Below the pieces are notes generated by a model. The model was not told the DNA's origin. It did no database searches and worked only from the letters and a program-made list of their open reading frames with translations. 64,000 nt of DNA, taken from positions 1 through 64,000 of the forward strand of contig CAJWNQ010000005.1 in assembly GCA_913043905.1 (NCBI GenBank). Reading direction: 5' to 3'. Numbering within the stretch: position 1 is the stretch's first letter; each line of letters starts with the position of its first letter. The stretch is from an uncultured Paracoccaceae bacterium. Its GTDB lineage: Bacteria > Pseudomonadota > Alphaproteobacteria > Rhodobacterales > Rhodobacteraceae. Positions 9,967 through 19,317 of this stretch are shown one piece after another. Both the position numbers and the translations under genes were made by a program.

Positions 9967-10722
9967 ATGCTTAGTATTAAAAATTTACAAGTTGGACTTG
10001 AAGAAGAAGATAAGCAAATTCTTAAAGGAATAAATTTAGAAATTGGTGAAGGCGAAGTACACGCAATAATGGGTCCAAATGGATCCGGAAAATCTACTAC
10101 TTCATATGTTTTAGCCGGTAAGGACGGATATAAAGTTACTGCAGGGTCTGCTGAATTATATGGAAATGATTTATTGGATATGAATCCTGAAGAGCGTGCA
10201 GCTGCTGGTTTATTTTTAGCATTCCAATACCCGGTAGAAATCCCAGGCGTTGGAAATATGACATTTTTGCGTACAGCGGTTAATGCACAACGAAAAGCAC
10301 GTGGTGAAGAAGAACTATCTGCTGGTCAATTTCTTAAGATTGTTCGTGAAAAAGCTAAATCATTGAAAATTGATGCTGATATGTTAAAGCGCCCAGTAAA
10401 TGTTGGGTTTTCTGGTGGTGAGAAAAAACGTAATGAAATTTTACAGATGGCAATGCTAGAACCTAAAATGTGCGTTTTAGACGAAACAGACTCTGGTTTA
10501 GACGTTGACGCAATGAAATTAGTTGCGGAAGGCGTTAATGCTCTTCGTGATGGGAAGCGATCATTTTTGGTAATTACTCACTATCAAAGACTTTTAGATC
10601 ATATAAAACCTGATGTTGTACACATAATGGCAGACGGTCGCATTATCAAATCAGGTGGTCCAGAATTAGCTTTAGAAGTTGAAGAAAATGGATATGCAGA
10701 TATTTTGGCAGAGGTTGCTTAA
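9967..10722 (+). CDS. sufC: Fe-S assembly ATPase SufC
   Basis: SufC is the ABC-type ATPase of the SufBC2D scaffold; it is soluble and not a transporter. In 251 residues it has Walker A GPNGSGKST (36-44), the Suf-specific signature FSGGEKKRNEI (about 149-159), Walker B MCVLDETDSGLD and the switch histidine in VITHYQR. It sits between sufB (4-bp gap) and sufD (2-bp gap), as in all known suf operons. Confidence 0.98.
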   Translation: MLSIKNLQVGLEEEDKQILKGINLEIGEGEVHAIMGPNGSGKSTTSYVLAGKDGYKVTAGSAELYGNDLLDMNPEERAAAGLFLAFQYPVEIPGVGNMTFLRTAVNAQRKARGEEELSAGQFLKIVREKAKSLKIDADMLKRPVNVGFSGGEKKRNEILQMAMLEPKMCVLDETDSGLDVDAMKLVAEGVNALRDGKRSFLVITHYQRLLDHIKPDVVHIMADGRIIKSGGPELALEVEENGYADILAEVA

Positions 10723-10724
10723 AT

Positions 10725-12008
10725 ATGGCTATAATCCATCCTAAACTATCAGGAGCAGCGAATTTAGTTGCTAATTACCCGATGCCATCTGGTGCTAAAT
10801 GGGCTAATGATATCCGCATAAATGCAATTACTGTATTTAATATACAAGGCGCACCCCACAAGCGTGATGAGTACTGGAGGTATACTGATCCTTCTGAACT
10901 TACAGTTGTCCCAACAAAACCTGCCGCATTGTTTTCTAATGATGAAAGCCCAATGTTTGACTTAGTAGACTGCATTCGTATTGTTTTTGTTGACGGTATC
11001 ATTGATACAGATAGATCAGATGATTTATCTTTAAGTGGTGCCAGTATTGAAGTGCTAACAGATGTTACATCAACAGATATACACTGGGCTAAAGATTTAT
11101 ATGGTAAACTAGAAGGGAATGGTCAAAACCCTGTTCATCGTCCGCTAGCAGCTTTAAATACAGCCGTAGCAGGGCACGGTTTGGTGATACACGTTACTAG
11201 TAAATGTGATAAACCTTTAGCCATTAGCTATGTTCAAAATTCTGAAACTTCAGATGTAATGATTCATCATATTATCAAAATAGATGAAGGCGCAGAATTT
11301 ACATTGCTTGAGAGTGGTGCCGGTGCCGCCCGTTTTAACTCTGTTCTTGAAGTTGACGTATCTGATGATGCTGAATTTCACCATGTTCGTACACAGGGTC
11401 GCGACCATGAGCGTAAAACTGTAACTCATTTGTTTGGTCGCCTTGGACATAGAAGTATTTTTCGTTCTTTTACTATGACTATGAATGGAATATTTACTAG
11501 AAATGACGCCGTTTTAGAATTTACTGGTGATGATGCAAAAGCAACAGTTGCTGGAGCATGCGCCGGTGATGGTAATGATTTTCATCATGATGACACAGTT
11601 TTTGTTACACATGATTCAATTAATTGCGAAAGCCGCCAAGTCTTCAAAAAAGTCTTACGTAATGGTGCCACAGGAGTTTTCCAAGGTAAAATCTTAGTAA
11701 AAGCAGATGCACAAAAAACTGACGGTTACCAAATATCTCAGGGTTTATTATTAGATGAAAATTCTAATTTTTTAGCAAAACCTGAATTAGAAATATATGC
11801 TGATGATGTGGCATGTTCTCACGGTTCAACGGTTGGAGCTATAGATGAAGCTGCATTATTTTATCTAGCTTCCCGGGGTGTTCCTCGTAAGCAAGCCCAA
11901 GATATGTTAGTACTTGCATTCCTTGCTGAAGCTATCGACGAAATTGATAATAATGATTTAGTGGATGATATTAGAGACCGGTTGACTGCATGGATGGAGC
12001 ACCGATAA
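10725..12008 (+). CDS. sufD: Fe-S assembly protein SufD
   Basis: SufD is the SufB paralogue that completes the SufBC2D complex and is implicated in iron acquisition for the cluster. 427 residues. The N-terminal third is variable; the C-terminal beta-helix carries ACSHGSTVGAID, whose histidine corresponds to the conserved SufD histidine at the SufB-SufD interface, and ends in the typical helical tail. It follows sufC by 2 bp. The next gene begins close to or slightly inside its 3' end. Confidence 0.96.
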   Translation: MAIIHPKLSGAANLVANYPMPSGAKWANDIRINAITVFNIQGAPHKRDEYWRYTDPSELTVVPTKPAALFSNDESPMFDLVDCIRIVFVDGIIDTDRSDDLSLSGASIEVLTDVTSTDIHWAKDLYGKLEGNGQNPVHRPLAALNTAVAGHGLVIHVTSKCDKPLAISYVQNSETSDVMIHHIIKIDEGAEFTLLESGAGAARFNSVLEVDVSDDAEFHHVRTQGRDHERKTVTHLFGRLGHRSIFRSFTMTMNGIFTRNDAVLEFTGDDAKATVAGACAGDGNDFHHDDTVFVTHDSINCESRQVFKKVLRNGATGVFQGKILVKADAQKTDGYQISQGLLLDENSNFLAKPELEIYADDVACSHGSTVGAIDEAALFYLASRGVPRKQAQDMLVLAFLAEAIDEIDNNDLVDDIRDRLTAWMEHR

Positions 12009-12013
12009 GCTTA

Positions 12014-12493
12014 ATGACCTTAATATCTGAGATTAATGCTTCTTATAGAGCTCCAAAGATGGAAATGCGTCGTCATATAAAAGATGGCATAAGGGAAGAG
12101 CAAACATTATTTTTTGCTTTGCTATTTGGCCTACTCAGTTTCCTTTCTTTATTACCTGAAATTGCAAAACACGCATATATAATGGATGATAGTTTATCAG
12201 CCTTAGCAGCAGCCCAATTTATAGCATCGGTATTTATGATGCCATTGCTAATGTATGGCATAGCGGCTCTATCTCATATAATTTTAGGAAGATTTGGAGG
12301 GCAGGGCGATCATGTAGGGGCAAGACGTGCTTTATTTTGGGCAGCAGTGGTCACTTCTCCTATAATACTAGCATCTTCAGTATTATCAATTTATTTACCC
12401 GTAGTTAAAATAGCCTTAGATATTTTAACTACTCTTATATTTATTTGGCAGTGGACTTCGAACTTAAAAGAATTGGAATTTAGTAATGTATGA
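12014..12493 (+). CDS. Small multi-pass membrane protein, Yip1-like
   Basis: An integral membrane protein of about 159 residues with roughly four hydrophobic segments (LFFALLFGLLSFLSLL; AAAQFIASVFMMPLLMYGI; LFWAAVVTSPIILASSVL; VVKIALDILTTLIFIWQW). Proteins of this type, annotated YIP1-family, recur between sufD and sufS in Rhodobacteraceae, so the location is conserved, but no role in Fe-S assembly has been shown to my knowledge. Start ATG 12014 is preferred; an in-frame ATG at 11990 lies inside sufD. It overlaps sufS by 8 bp. Confidence 0.75.
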   Translation: MTLISEINASYRAPKMEMRRHIKDGIREEQTLFFALLFGLLSFLSLLPEIAKHAYIMDDSLSALAAAQFIASVFMMPLLMYGIAALSHIILGRFGGQGDHVGARRALFWAAVVTSPIILASSVLSIYLPVVKIALDILTTLIFIWQWTSNLKELEFSNV

Positions 12494-13706
12494 TGTGGAC
12501 GAAATCCGTAAAGACTTTCCAATATTGTCACGTACTGTAAATAACAAGCCATTAGTTTACTTGGATAACGGGTCATCTGCACAAAAACCGAAAGCAGTCA
12601 TAGATGCAATAACAAAAGCATACTCTGAAGAATATTCAAATGTTCACAGGGGCTTACATACGCTTTCGAATATATCAACAGATAACTATGAAGCCGTCCG
12701 TGGAAAGATCCAAGGTTTTCTTGGGGCGGAGCATCCAGAAGAAATCATTTTTAACTCTGGAGCAACAGAGGGCATTAATATGATATCTTATGCCTGGGCA
12801 TCACCAAATTTGCGGGCAGGTGATGAAATTATTCTTTCTATAATGGAGCACCATGCAAATATTATTCCTTGGCACTTCCTACGTGAACGACAAGGTGTAA
12901 TTATCAAGTGGATTGATACTGATGCTGATGGTGCCTTAGATGCTCAGGCTGTTATTGACGCAATAACACCAAAAACAAAATTGATTGCCATTACGCAAAT
13001 GTCTAATGTTTTAGGAACAGTAGTTGATGTAAAGGCAATATGTACAGCAGCACGGGAAAAAGGCGTTGCTGTATTGGTAGATGGATCACAATCGAGTGTT
13101 CATATGCCTATAAATGTGTTAGATATGGGCTGTGATTTTTTTGTTATAACTGGACATAAGTTATATGGTCCGTCATCATCAGGCGCTATTTATATCCGCA
13201 AAGACCGCCAGGATGAAATGCAACATTTCATGGGCGGTGGCGATATGATTAAAATCGTAGAGCGCGATTTTGTTTCATATAATGTATCGCCATTTAAATT
13301 TGAAGCAGGAACTCCAGGTATTGTGCAAATGATTGGCTTAGGAGCAGCCATTGATTATATGCAAAGTGTTGGATTAGAAAACATTGCAGAACACGAGACT
13401 AAGTTACGCAATTACGCAGTTGAGAAACTCTCAAAATTAAACTGGTTAAATGTTTATGGAAATACAGCCACTAAAGGTGCGATTTTTTCTTTTACTTTAG
13501 AAGGTGCAGGTCATCCGCATGATATTTCGACAATTATAGATCAACGTGGTATAGCAGTTAGAGCTGGTCATCATTGCGCACAGCCTTTGATGAATCACCT
13601 GGGAGTTTCTTCAACTGCACGAGCTTCTTTGGCAATGTACAACACTACAGAAGAAATTGATAAATTGGTTGATGCTCTAAGTTTCTGTTATGAAATACTT
13701 TCTTGA
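12486..13706 (+). CDS. sufS: Cysteine desulfurase SufS
   Basis: SufS supplies sulfur to the SufBCD scaffold, normally with SufE as persulfide shuttle. 406 residues, group II desulfurase. PLP lysine Lys225 in ITGHKLYGP; persulfide cysteine Cys364 in RAGHHCAQP, the short-loop SufS type that needs SufE. It closes the suf operon and overlaps the preceding membrane-protein gene by 8 bp. SufE is encoded separately near 58 kb. With the NifS-type enzyme at the front, the operon has two desulfurases of different classes. Confidence 0.97.
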   Translation: MYDVDEIRKDFPILSRTVNNKPLVYLDNGSSAQKPKAVIDAITKAYSEEYSNVHRGLHTLSNISTDNYEAVRGKIQGFLGAEHPEEIIFNSGATEGINMISYAWASPNLRAGDEIILSIMEHHANIIPWHFLRERQGVIIKWIDTDADGALDAQAVIDAITPKTKLIAITQMSNVLGTVVDVKAICTAAREKGVAVLVDGSQSSVHMPINVLDMGCDFFVITGHKLYGPSSSGAIYIRKDRQDEMQHFMGGGDMIKIVERDFVSYNVSPFKFEAGTPGIVQMIGLGAAIDYMQSVGLENIAEHETKLRNYAVEKLSKLNWLNVYGNTATKGAIFSFTLEGAGHPHDISTIIDQRGIAVRAGHHCAQPLMNHLGVSSTARASLAMYNTTEEIDKLVDALSFCYEILS

Positions 13707-13847
13707 AAATATTGTATATTTAAGAATATATAAAAGTTAACATAATATATATTATCGGATATTGATACCCTCTATATCTAAAATATAATTATACAAAAAT
13801 AAGATTAGCGCTTTGCCTATTAACTAATGCAGTGATATGAAAATTTA

Positions 13848-14504
13848 ATGATAAATCCAAAAGCGATCATATTTGATTTAGATGGGACACTAATTCATAG
13901 TGCACCTGACCTGCACACAGCAATAAATGCCATGCTTGATGGATTAAAGCGTGCACCAATTTGCATAGATACTGTAATTTCCTTTATTGGTGATGGCGTT
14001 GAAAAATTGGTTGAACGAAGCTTAAACAAAAGTGGTGGATATAATTCATTGCTTAAACAAAAAGCTTTAATTTCATTTATGGCATTCTATAGCCAAAATA
14101 TGACGACACTAACACGTCCCTACCCCAATGTTATTTCTGCTCTAGAATCTTTTCAAAATGCAGGAATTCCACTCGGTATTTGTACTAATAAACCGACAAA
14201 ACCAGCACAAGAAATATGTGACAGGTTAGATTTAACACGTTTTTTCAATATTATAAATGGTGCGGAAAATGGCCAAGCTAAAAAACCAAATCCGACATCA
14301 CTACTAGGCTGTATCAAAAAGCTAGGTGTTTTAGAGGCACAAGCACTTTATGTGGGAGATAGTTCTATTGATTTTAACACCGCACTCAACGCTACAGTTC
14401 CCTTTCGTCTATTTTCGAAAGGATACTTAAATGAACCTTTGCCAAACCTGTCTGAGAACGATATTTTTCATGATTGGAAAACTCACGGTATTTTAATTTC
14501 TTAA
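13848..14504 (+). CDS. gph: HAD phosphatase, phosphoglycolate phosphatase-like
   Basis: A 218-residue HAD-superfamily phosphatase. Motif I FDLDGTL begins near residue 9 (nucleophile Asp10, acid/base Asp12), the helical cap follows, motif II is ICTNKPTKPA, motif III lysine lies in AKKPNP, and motif IV is VGDSSIDFNTA. This matches Gph, which removes phosphate from 2-phosphoglycolate, though related HADs have broad specificity. Overall length and cap fit Gph. A 141-bp AT-rich spacer separates it from sufS; phnD starts 102 bp downstream with its own strong ribosome site, so linkage to the transporter is uncertain. Confidence 0.82.
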   Translation: MINPKAIIFDLDGTLIHSAPDLHTAINAMLDGLKRAPICIDTVISFIGDGVEKLVERSLNKSGGYNSLLKQKALISFMAFYSQNMTTLTRPYPNVISALESFQNAGIPLGICTNKPTKPAQEICDRLDLTRFFNIINGAENGQAKKPNPTSLLGCIKKLGVLEAQALYVGDSSIDFNTALNATVPFRLFSKGYLNEPLPNLSENDIFHDWKTHGILIS

Positions 14505-14606
14505 TCAACTTTAGCTATTAAAAATTAATTAACGAAAAATATCGAACATTCGTTCTTGCTATTATATTTTTAAAAGGTAGTTTTATCAAACAAGGAGGAT
14601 ATTTTT

Positions 14607-15581
14607 ATGAAACTAATGAACTCACTATTATCTGGCGTAGCTTTGACTTTTGCTCTTTCACTTGCAGGTCCAGTTGCGGCCCAAGATTGCCCTCGCGGCG
14701 ATCTCGACAAACGTTTTTGTGACGTCAACGGTGATTTAATTGCCGACACACCGACAGATCCAGCAGATCAAGTTGATCCTGATACGCTAATATTTGCATA
14801 TACACCAGTTGAAGATCCAGCCGTTTATAAAGCAGCTTGGTCAGATTTTTTAACGCATCTTGAAGCAGAAACTGGCAAGTCAGTTATGTTTTTCCCAGTT
14901 CAAAACAATGCAGCTCAAATCGAAGCTATGCGTTCAGGTCGCCTGCATATTGCTGGCTTTAACACCGGATCAAATCCTTTGGCTGTAAACTGTGCAGGAT
15001 TTAACCCGTTTACAATTATGGCATCTAAGGATGGCAATTTTGGCTATGAAATGGAAATCATTACTTATCCCGGTTCTGGCATTAATAAAGTTGAAGACAT
15101 TAGAGGCAAGCAGCTAGCCTTCACTTCACCTACATCAAACTCGGGTTTTAAAGCTCCAAGTGCTATACTTAAAGGTGACTTCGATATGTTGCCTGACCGT
15201 GATTTTGAGCCTGTTTACTCTGGTAAACATGATAACTCAATCTTAGGTGTAGCTAACAAAGATTATATGGCAGCCTCTATCGCTAACTCAGTTAAAGCGC
15301 GTATGATTAGTCGTGACGTGATCAAAGCTGAAGATGTTAAGGTGATCTACAAATCACAGACCTTCCCCACTACGGGTTTTGGTACTGCCCATAATCTGAC
15401 ACCCGAATTAAAAGAAAAAATAAGTAACGCATTTTTTAACTTTGAGTGGGAAGGTACGTCCCTTCAAGCTGAATTTGAAAAGTCAAATGAAGGTCAGTTC
15501 CTTCCAATGACATACCAGAAATTCTGGGATGTTATCCGAAAAATAGATACTGCAAATGGCGTAAGTTACGCCTGCGAATAA
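14607..15581 (+). CDS. phnD: Phosphonate/phosphate-type ABC transporter binding protein
   Basis: A 324-residue periplasmic binding protein of the PhnD family. The signal peptide spans about residues 1-25 (cleavage near VAA|QDC). Mature sequence starts with two cysteines around a DVNGDLIAD loop resembling a calcium-binding DxNxDxxxD loop, followed by the PhnD fold (FAYTPVEDP; AGFNTGSNPLAVNC; FTSPTSNSGFKAPS). A strong AAGGAGG ribosome site (14592-14598) lies 8 bases before the ATG. The ligand could be a phosphonate, phosphite or another phosphorus compound; the sequence alone does not tell. A hairpin terminator follows the stop, and phnC begins 61 bp later. Confidence 0.9.
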   Translation: MKLMNSLLSGVALTFALSLAGPVAAQDCPRGDLDKRFCDVNGDLIADTPTDPADQVDPDTLIFAYTPVEDPAVYKAAWSDFLTHLEAETGKSVMFFPVQNNAAQIEAMRSGRLHIAGFNTGSNPLAVNCAGFNPFTIMASKDGNFGYEMEIITYPGSGINKVEDIRGKQLAFTSPTSNSGFKAPSAILKGDFDMLPDRDFEPVYSGKHDNSILGVANKDYMAASIANSVKARMISRDVIKAEDVKVIYKSQTFPTTGFGTAHNLTPELKEKISNAFFNFEWEGTSLQAEFEKSNEGQFLPMTYQKFWDVIRKIDTANGVSYACE

Positions 15582-15586
15582 ATATC

Positions 15587-15615
15587 AAAAGGCGGATTTT
15601 TAATCCGCCTTTTTA
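15587..15615 (+). terminator. Rho-independent hairpin between phnD and phnC
   Basis: aaaaggcggatt (15587-15598) pairs perfectly with aatccgcctttt (15602-15613) around a 3-nt loop and is followed by a T tract. It lies directly after the phnD stop and before phnC on the same strand, so it should end part of the transcripts after the binding-protein gene. Confidence 0.9.
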
Positions 15616-15642
15616 ATTAAAATTTTGAAATAGGAATACTTC

Positions 15643-16437
15643 ATGCTGCGGCTTGAGAAACTTGAAAAAACTTACAAAACTGGCGATCAAGCATTAAAAT
15701 CTGTTCAGCTACAAGTACCCGAAGGCCAAGTTTTAGCTTTAATTGGGCCATCTGGAGCTGGTAAATCTACACTTATTCGTTGCATAAATAGACTTGTAGA
15801 ACCCACTTCAGGTAAAGTTTACCTTGGCGAAGTTGAATTAACTGGCTTATCATCAAATAATTTGCGTCGTGAACGCCGCCGGATGGGAATGATTTTTCAG
15901 GAATATGCACTAGTTGAAAGATTAAGTGTTATGGAAAATGTTTTATCTGGTCGTTTAGGTTATGTTGGTTTCTGGCGAAGCTTTTTGAGACGTTTTCCAC
16001 AATCAGATGTAGATGAAGCATTCCGCTTGCTTGAAAGAGTGGGTCTTGCACATATGGCTGATAAGCGAGCAGATGAATTGTCTGGTGGTCAACGACAGCG
16101 TGTTGGAATTTGCCGTGCACTTATTCAAAATCCAGCATTATTGCTCGTAGATGAGCCTACAGCATCGCTTGATCCTAAAACATCTCGCCAAATCATGCGA
16201 CTAATTTGTGAATTGTGCAAAGAGCGCGGACTGGCTGCAATAATTAACATCCACGACGTTGCCTTAGCACAAATGTTTGTACAACGGGTCATTGGCCTTC
16301 GATTTGGTGCTATCGAATTTGATGGTCCTCCTGAGGGTTTAACTCCTGAAGTATTGACTACTATTTATGGTGAAGAAGACTGGGAAGCTACCATTGAAGC
16401 CGTTGATGACGACGGTGATATAAAGGTTACCAAATGA
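15643..16437 (+). CDS. phnC: Phosphonate-type ABC transporter ATPase
   Basis: The 264-residue ATPase that powers the PhnDE importer at the inner face of the cytoplasmic membrane. Walker [10 protein letters not shown] (35-43), Q-loop [12 protein letters not shown], signature [15 protein letters not shown], Walker [13 protein letters not shown] and H-loop NIHDVALA are all intact. The sequence is typical of PhnC ([12 protein letters not shown]). It overlaps phnE1 by an ATGA junction at 16434. Confidence 0.95.
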   Translation: MLRLEKLEKTYKTGDQALKSVQLQVPEGQVLALIGPSGAGKSTLIRCINRLVEPTSGKVYLGEVELTGLSSNNLRRERRRMGMIFQEYALVERLSVMENVLSGRLGYVGFWRSFLRRFPQSDVDEAFRLLERVGLAHMADKRADELSGGQRQRVGICRALIQNPALLLVDEPTASLDPKTSRQIMRLICELCKERGLAAIINIHDVALAQMFVQRVIGLRFGAIEFDGPPEGLTPEVLTTIYGEEDWEATIEAVDDDGDIKVTK

Positions 16438-17243
16438 GCGAAATAAATAGCTTTATAAGTAAACCTTGGAGCAAACCTTCATTCATCAAACGACCCTGGT
16501 TAAGGTGGACGTTAATAATATTTTTTCTTACTTATCTATTAGCTGCTTATGCAACTATTGATGTAAATTGGTCTCGTGTTTATGAGGGATTAGAACGTGG
16601 TAAAAAATTCGTTTTGGCATTTACAAATCCTGACTTTACTACTCGCTCGTCTGACATTTACGAAGGAATGTTCGAGAGTATAATTATGACAATTACGTCA
16701 TCAGTTGTGGGTATTGCAATTTCCATTCCAATTGCCTTAGGAGCCGCACGCAATATTGCTCCCTTACCTGTTTACCTTATATGTCGCTCAATAATTGCAA
16801 TCAGTCGCGCACTTCAAGAAATAATTGTAGCCATACTTTTAGTTGCTATCTTTGGCTTTGGTCCACTAGCTGGATTCCTTACTCTAAGTTTTGCCACCAT
16901 AGGTTTCTTATCTAAGTTGTTGGCAGAAGACATTGAGAGCATGGATAAAGTACAGGCTGAAGCCATTGAAGCTTCCGGTGCGAAGTGGATGCAATGGATC
17001 AACTATGGAGTTCAACCACAAGTAATGCCTCGTCTTATTGGATTAAGTATTTATCGTCTTGATATAAACTTTCGTGAAAGTGCTATCCTTGGGTTGGTTG
17101 GTGCAGGAGGTATAGGGGCCACACTAAATACTGCCTTTGACCGTTATGAGTATGATACTGCAGCTGCTATTTTATTAATTATTATAATGATCGTTATGGC
17201 TTTAGAATACATGTCCGGCGTGATAAGGGCGCGTGTGCAATAA
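16434..17243 (+). CDS. phnE: Phosphonate-type ABC transporter permease 1
   Basis: A 269-residue inner-membrane permease of the PhnE family with an N-terminal membrane anchor (about 25-45) and a BPD transport core of about five hydrophobic segments. The cytoplasmic EAA-type loop that docks on PhnC is [17 protein letters not shown]. Translation is coupled at both ends: ATGA overlap with phnC and a 1-bp overlap with the second permease. Two different PhnE proteins, rather than one homodimer, make the channel. Confidence 0.93.
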   Translation: MSEINSFISKPWSKPSFIKRPWLRWTLIIFFLTYLLAAYATIDVNWSRVYEGLERGKKFVLAFTNPDFTTRSSDIYEGMFESIIMTITSSVVGIAISIPIALGAARNIAPLPVYLICRSIIAISRALQEIIVAILLVAIFGFGPLAGFLTLSFATIGFLSKLLAEDIESMDKVQAEAIEASGAKWMQWINYGVQPQVMPRLIGLSIYRLDINFRESAILGLVGAGGIGATLNTAFDRYEYDTAAAILLIIIMIVMALEYMSGVIRARVQ

Positions 17244-18058
17244 TGCCAGTTAAGGATCTTCAAGGTAAACAAATATGGCAAAGAAATACTGGTCGCGAAA
17301 GTATTTCTCATTGGATAATATGGTTGATTGGTGTAGCAATATTTGCTTATTGCTGGCAAAAAATATCAAATTCAACGACATGGTTTTTTGTTTGGGATGC
17401 CCCACGTATAGCAGACGATATTTGGACACGTGCTACGCCTCCTCGCTGGGAATACATTACGCAATTAGGTGAACCGATTTGGGATACTCTAAATATAGCG
17501 ACACTAGGTACAATATTCTCATTGATACTTGCTGTACCAATTGCTTTTCTAGCTGCACATAATACAACTCCATCGCGGTTTTTTATACGCCCTATTGCGC
17601 TTCTCATTATTGTTTCATCCCGTTCAATCAATTCGTTGATATGGGCCTTACTATTGATAGCCATTATCGGCCCTGGTGTTTTTGCAGGAGTTATTGCAAT
17701 TGCCATTCGGTCTATAGGTTTTTGCGCTAAACTTTTATATGAAGCTATTGAAGAAATTGATCAAACACAGGTAGAAGCAATAACAGCGACTGGAGCTTCA
17801 AGGTGGCAGGTAATGGCATATGGGATTGTTCCACAGATACTACCTGCTTTTGCAGGAATTGCAGTCTTTCGCTGGGATATCAATATTCGTGAATCAACGG
17901 TATTAGGTTTAGTAGGAGCAGGTGGAATTGGATTACAACTTTCATCATCTTTAAATGTTTTAGCTTGGCCACAGGTTTCATTGATTCTTCTCGTAATTCT
18001 AGTGGCAGTTATTATTTCTGAATGGGTCTCAGCAAAAGTTCGAGGCGCAATCATTTGA
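17243..18058 (+). CDS. phnE: Phosphonate-type ABC transporter permease 2
   Basis: The second PhnE-family permease, 271 residues, paralogous to the one before it. An N-terminal membrane segment (about 23-40), a periplasmic stretch, then the BPD core with EAA-type loop EAITATGASRWQVMAYG and the conserved [11 protein letters not shown]. Its ATG overlaps the stop of permease 1 by one base. The following HAD gene either overlaps its 3' end or starts at the stop codon. Confidence 0.93.
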   Translation: MPVKDLQGKQIWQRNTGRESISHWIIWLIGVAIFAYCWQKISNSTTWFFVWDAPRIADDIWTRATPPRWEYITQLGEPIWDTLNIATLGTIFSLILAVPIAFLAAHNTTPSRFFIRPIALLIIVSSRSINSLIWALLLIAIIGPGVFAGVIAIAIRSIGFCAKLLYEAIEEIDQTQVEAITATGASRWQVMAYGIVPQILPAFAGIAVFRWDINIRESTVLGLVGAGGIGLQLSSSLNVLAWPQVSLILLVILVAVIISEWVSAKVRGAII

Positions 18059-18948
18059 ATTTTGAAGAAGCATTTACAAGTTATGAACAGGTGCGCCATC
18101 GGCTACCATCAACTAAGTTAATAAACTCTTATACAAACCTACCAAACCTTGATGCGCTAGCCGAACATATAGATGTGTTTTTATTAGATGCGTTTGGTGT
18201 TCTTAATATTGGCAATACAGCTATCAAAGGTGTGCCCGAGAGAATAGCTGGCCTACAAAGCGCAGGCAAACGCGTCATGATTGTTTCAAATGCAGCTGGT
18301 TTCCCTCATGAAATGCTCATGGAAAAATACAAAACCCTTGGTTATAATTTTGCACCAGAGGATGTAATAACTAGCCGAAAAGCTACTCTTCATGCTCTTA
18401 ACAATGCTCCACCACAAAAATGGGGCCTTATGGCAACAGAAACTTTAGGGCGTGGAGATATAGAGACGTTTGATATGGTTTATCTTACTGAGAATGCTGC
18501 AGATTACGATGAAGTTGAGGCTTTTGTACTTTTGGGTAGTGCCGTTTGGACTGAATCACGTCAATTATTACTAGAGGCCAGCCTTAAGAAAATGCCACGT
18601 CCAGTATACGTTGGAAATCCTGATATTGTGGCACCTCGCGAGATAGGATTTTCTGTAGAGCCTGGTCATTATGCACACCGCCTAGCAGATCAGACTGGTA
18701 TAAAATTACAATTCTTTGGTAAACCTTTTAAAAACATCTTTGATTTGGCTTTTGCACAAATTGATAACCTTAACCTTGAACGCACTGTGATGGTTGGAGA
18801 CAGTCTTCATACTGATATTTTAGGAGGACATACTGCAGGTATAAAAACAGCCTTAATTGCAAACTATGGTTTTTTTGCGGGCCAAGACGTTCATTCATCA
18901 ATTATATCATCCGGAATTAAACCTAATTATGTTTTATTACGTCCATAA
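18022..18948 (+). CDS. HAD-IIA (NagD-like, TIGR01459-type) protein with altered motif I
   Basis: A 308-residue HAD class IIA protein (297 residues if TTG 18055, overlapping the phnE stop, is the start). HAD motifs are visible: motif I LLDAFGVL (Asp56), motif II VSNAAGFP, motif III lysine in FFGKPFKNIF, motif IV VMVGDSLHTDILGG. Motif I lacks the second aspartate: the usual DxD has Phe58 at the +2 position, as I recall for the TIGR01459 subgroup (DVWGV). That residue is normally the acid/base, so activity may differ from classical phosphatases. It is translationally linked to the phn transporter, suggesting that it handles the imported phosphorus compound; the substrate is unknown. Confidence 0.85.
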   Translation: MGLSKSSRRNHLNFEEAFTSYEQVRHRLPSTKLINSYTNLPNLDALAEHIDVFLLDAFGVLNIGNTAIKGVPERIAGLQSAGKRVMIVSNAAGFPHEMLMEKYKTLGYNFAPEDVITSRKATLHALNNAPPQKWGLMATETLGRGDIETFDMVYLTENAADYDEVEAFVLLGSAVWTESRQLLLEASLKKMPRPVYVGNPDIVAPREIGFSVEPGHYAHRLADQTGIKLQFFGKPFKNIFDLAFAQIDNLNLERTVMVGDSLHTDILGGHTAGIKTALIANYGFFAGQDVHSSIISSGIKPNYVLLRP

Positions 18949-19317
18949 TATTTAGTAATAGGAAAACAAACCAACCTGAAGTGTTTCTTATGGATTTTTT
19001 TGAAAGCAGTAGCTATTGGCTTAGCAATGCAAAAAGTATACTCGCAGGACAGGTAATAGATTTATCGAATGTAGAAAATTATTTAATATTTAGATTTTAT
19101 AAAAGATAATTTAATTTATAAAATGTAATATTAAAATGATGATTTATCTAGAAATAGACATAATATGAGCCATATATAAGATGCAGGTTATTTGTTCTGC
19201 ACAGTTAGTAATAAACTAAGTGATATTATTCTATTGCATATTATTTAAAATGATAATCGTGCATAAGAATTTTCTATAAATCAAAATAAGCATACCATTT
19301 AATTAGGTAAAAAATTC
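18949..19317. other. AT-rich gap of 369 bp before the photolyase cluster
   Basis: Very AT-rich. I see no tRNA and no GC-rich hairpin. The only coding trace is a 39-codon open frame at 18990-19109. The last ~60 bases before 19318 probably hold the promoter of the photolyase cluster; no clear ribosome site stands before the ATG beyond a weak aggtaaaaa. Confidence 0.6.
18990..19109 (+). pseudogene. Short open frame, possible gene remnant
   Basis: An ATG-initiated frame of 39 codons beginning MDFFESSSYWLSNAKSI and ending in a Lys/Tyr-rich AT-driven tail. The first ~25 residues look more protein-like than the rest and faintly resemble the start of amidohydrolase/deaminase proteins (a membrane-free WLxNA start), but the match is too short to trust. 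It could be a decayed gene start left after deletion, or chance. Confidence 0.25.

Noticed and set aside
14545-14556. cgaa-ca-ttcg element upstream of phnD as a PhoB box
   Set aside because: It is only a 4-bp inverted repeat and does not resemble the direct-repeat CTGTCAT-type Pho box.
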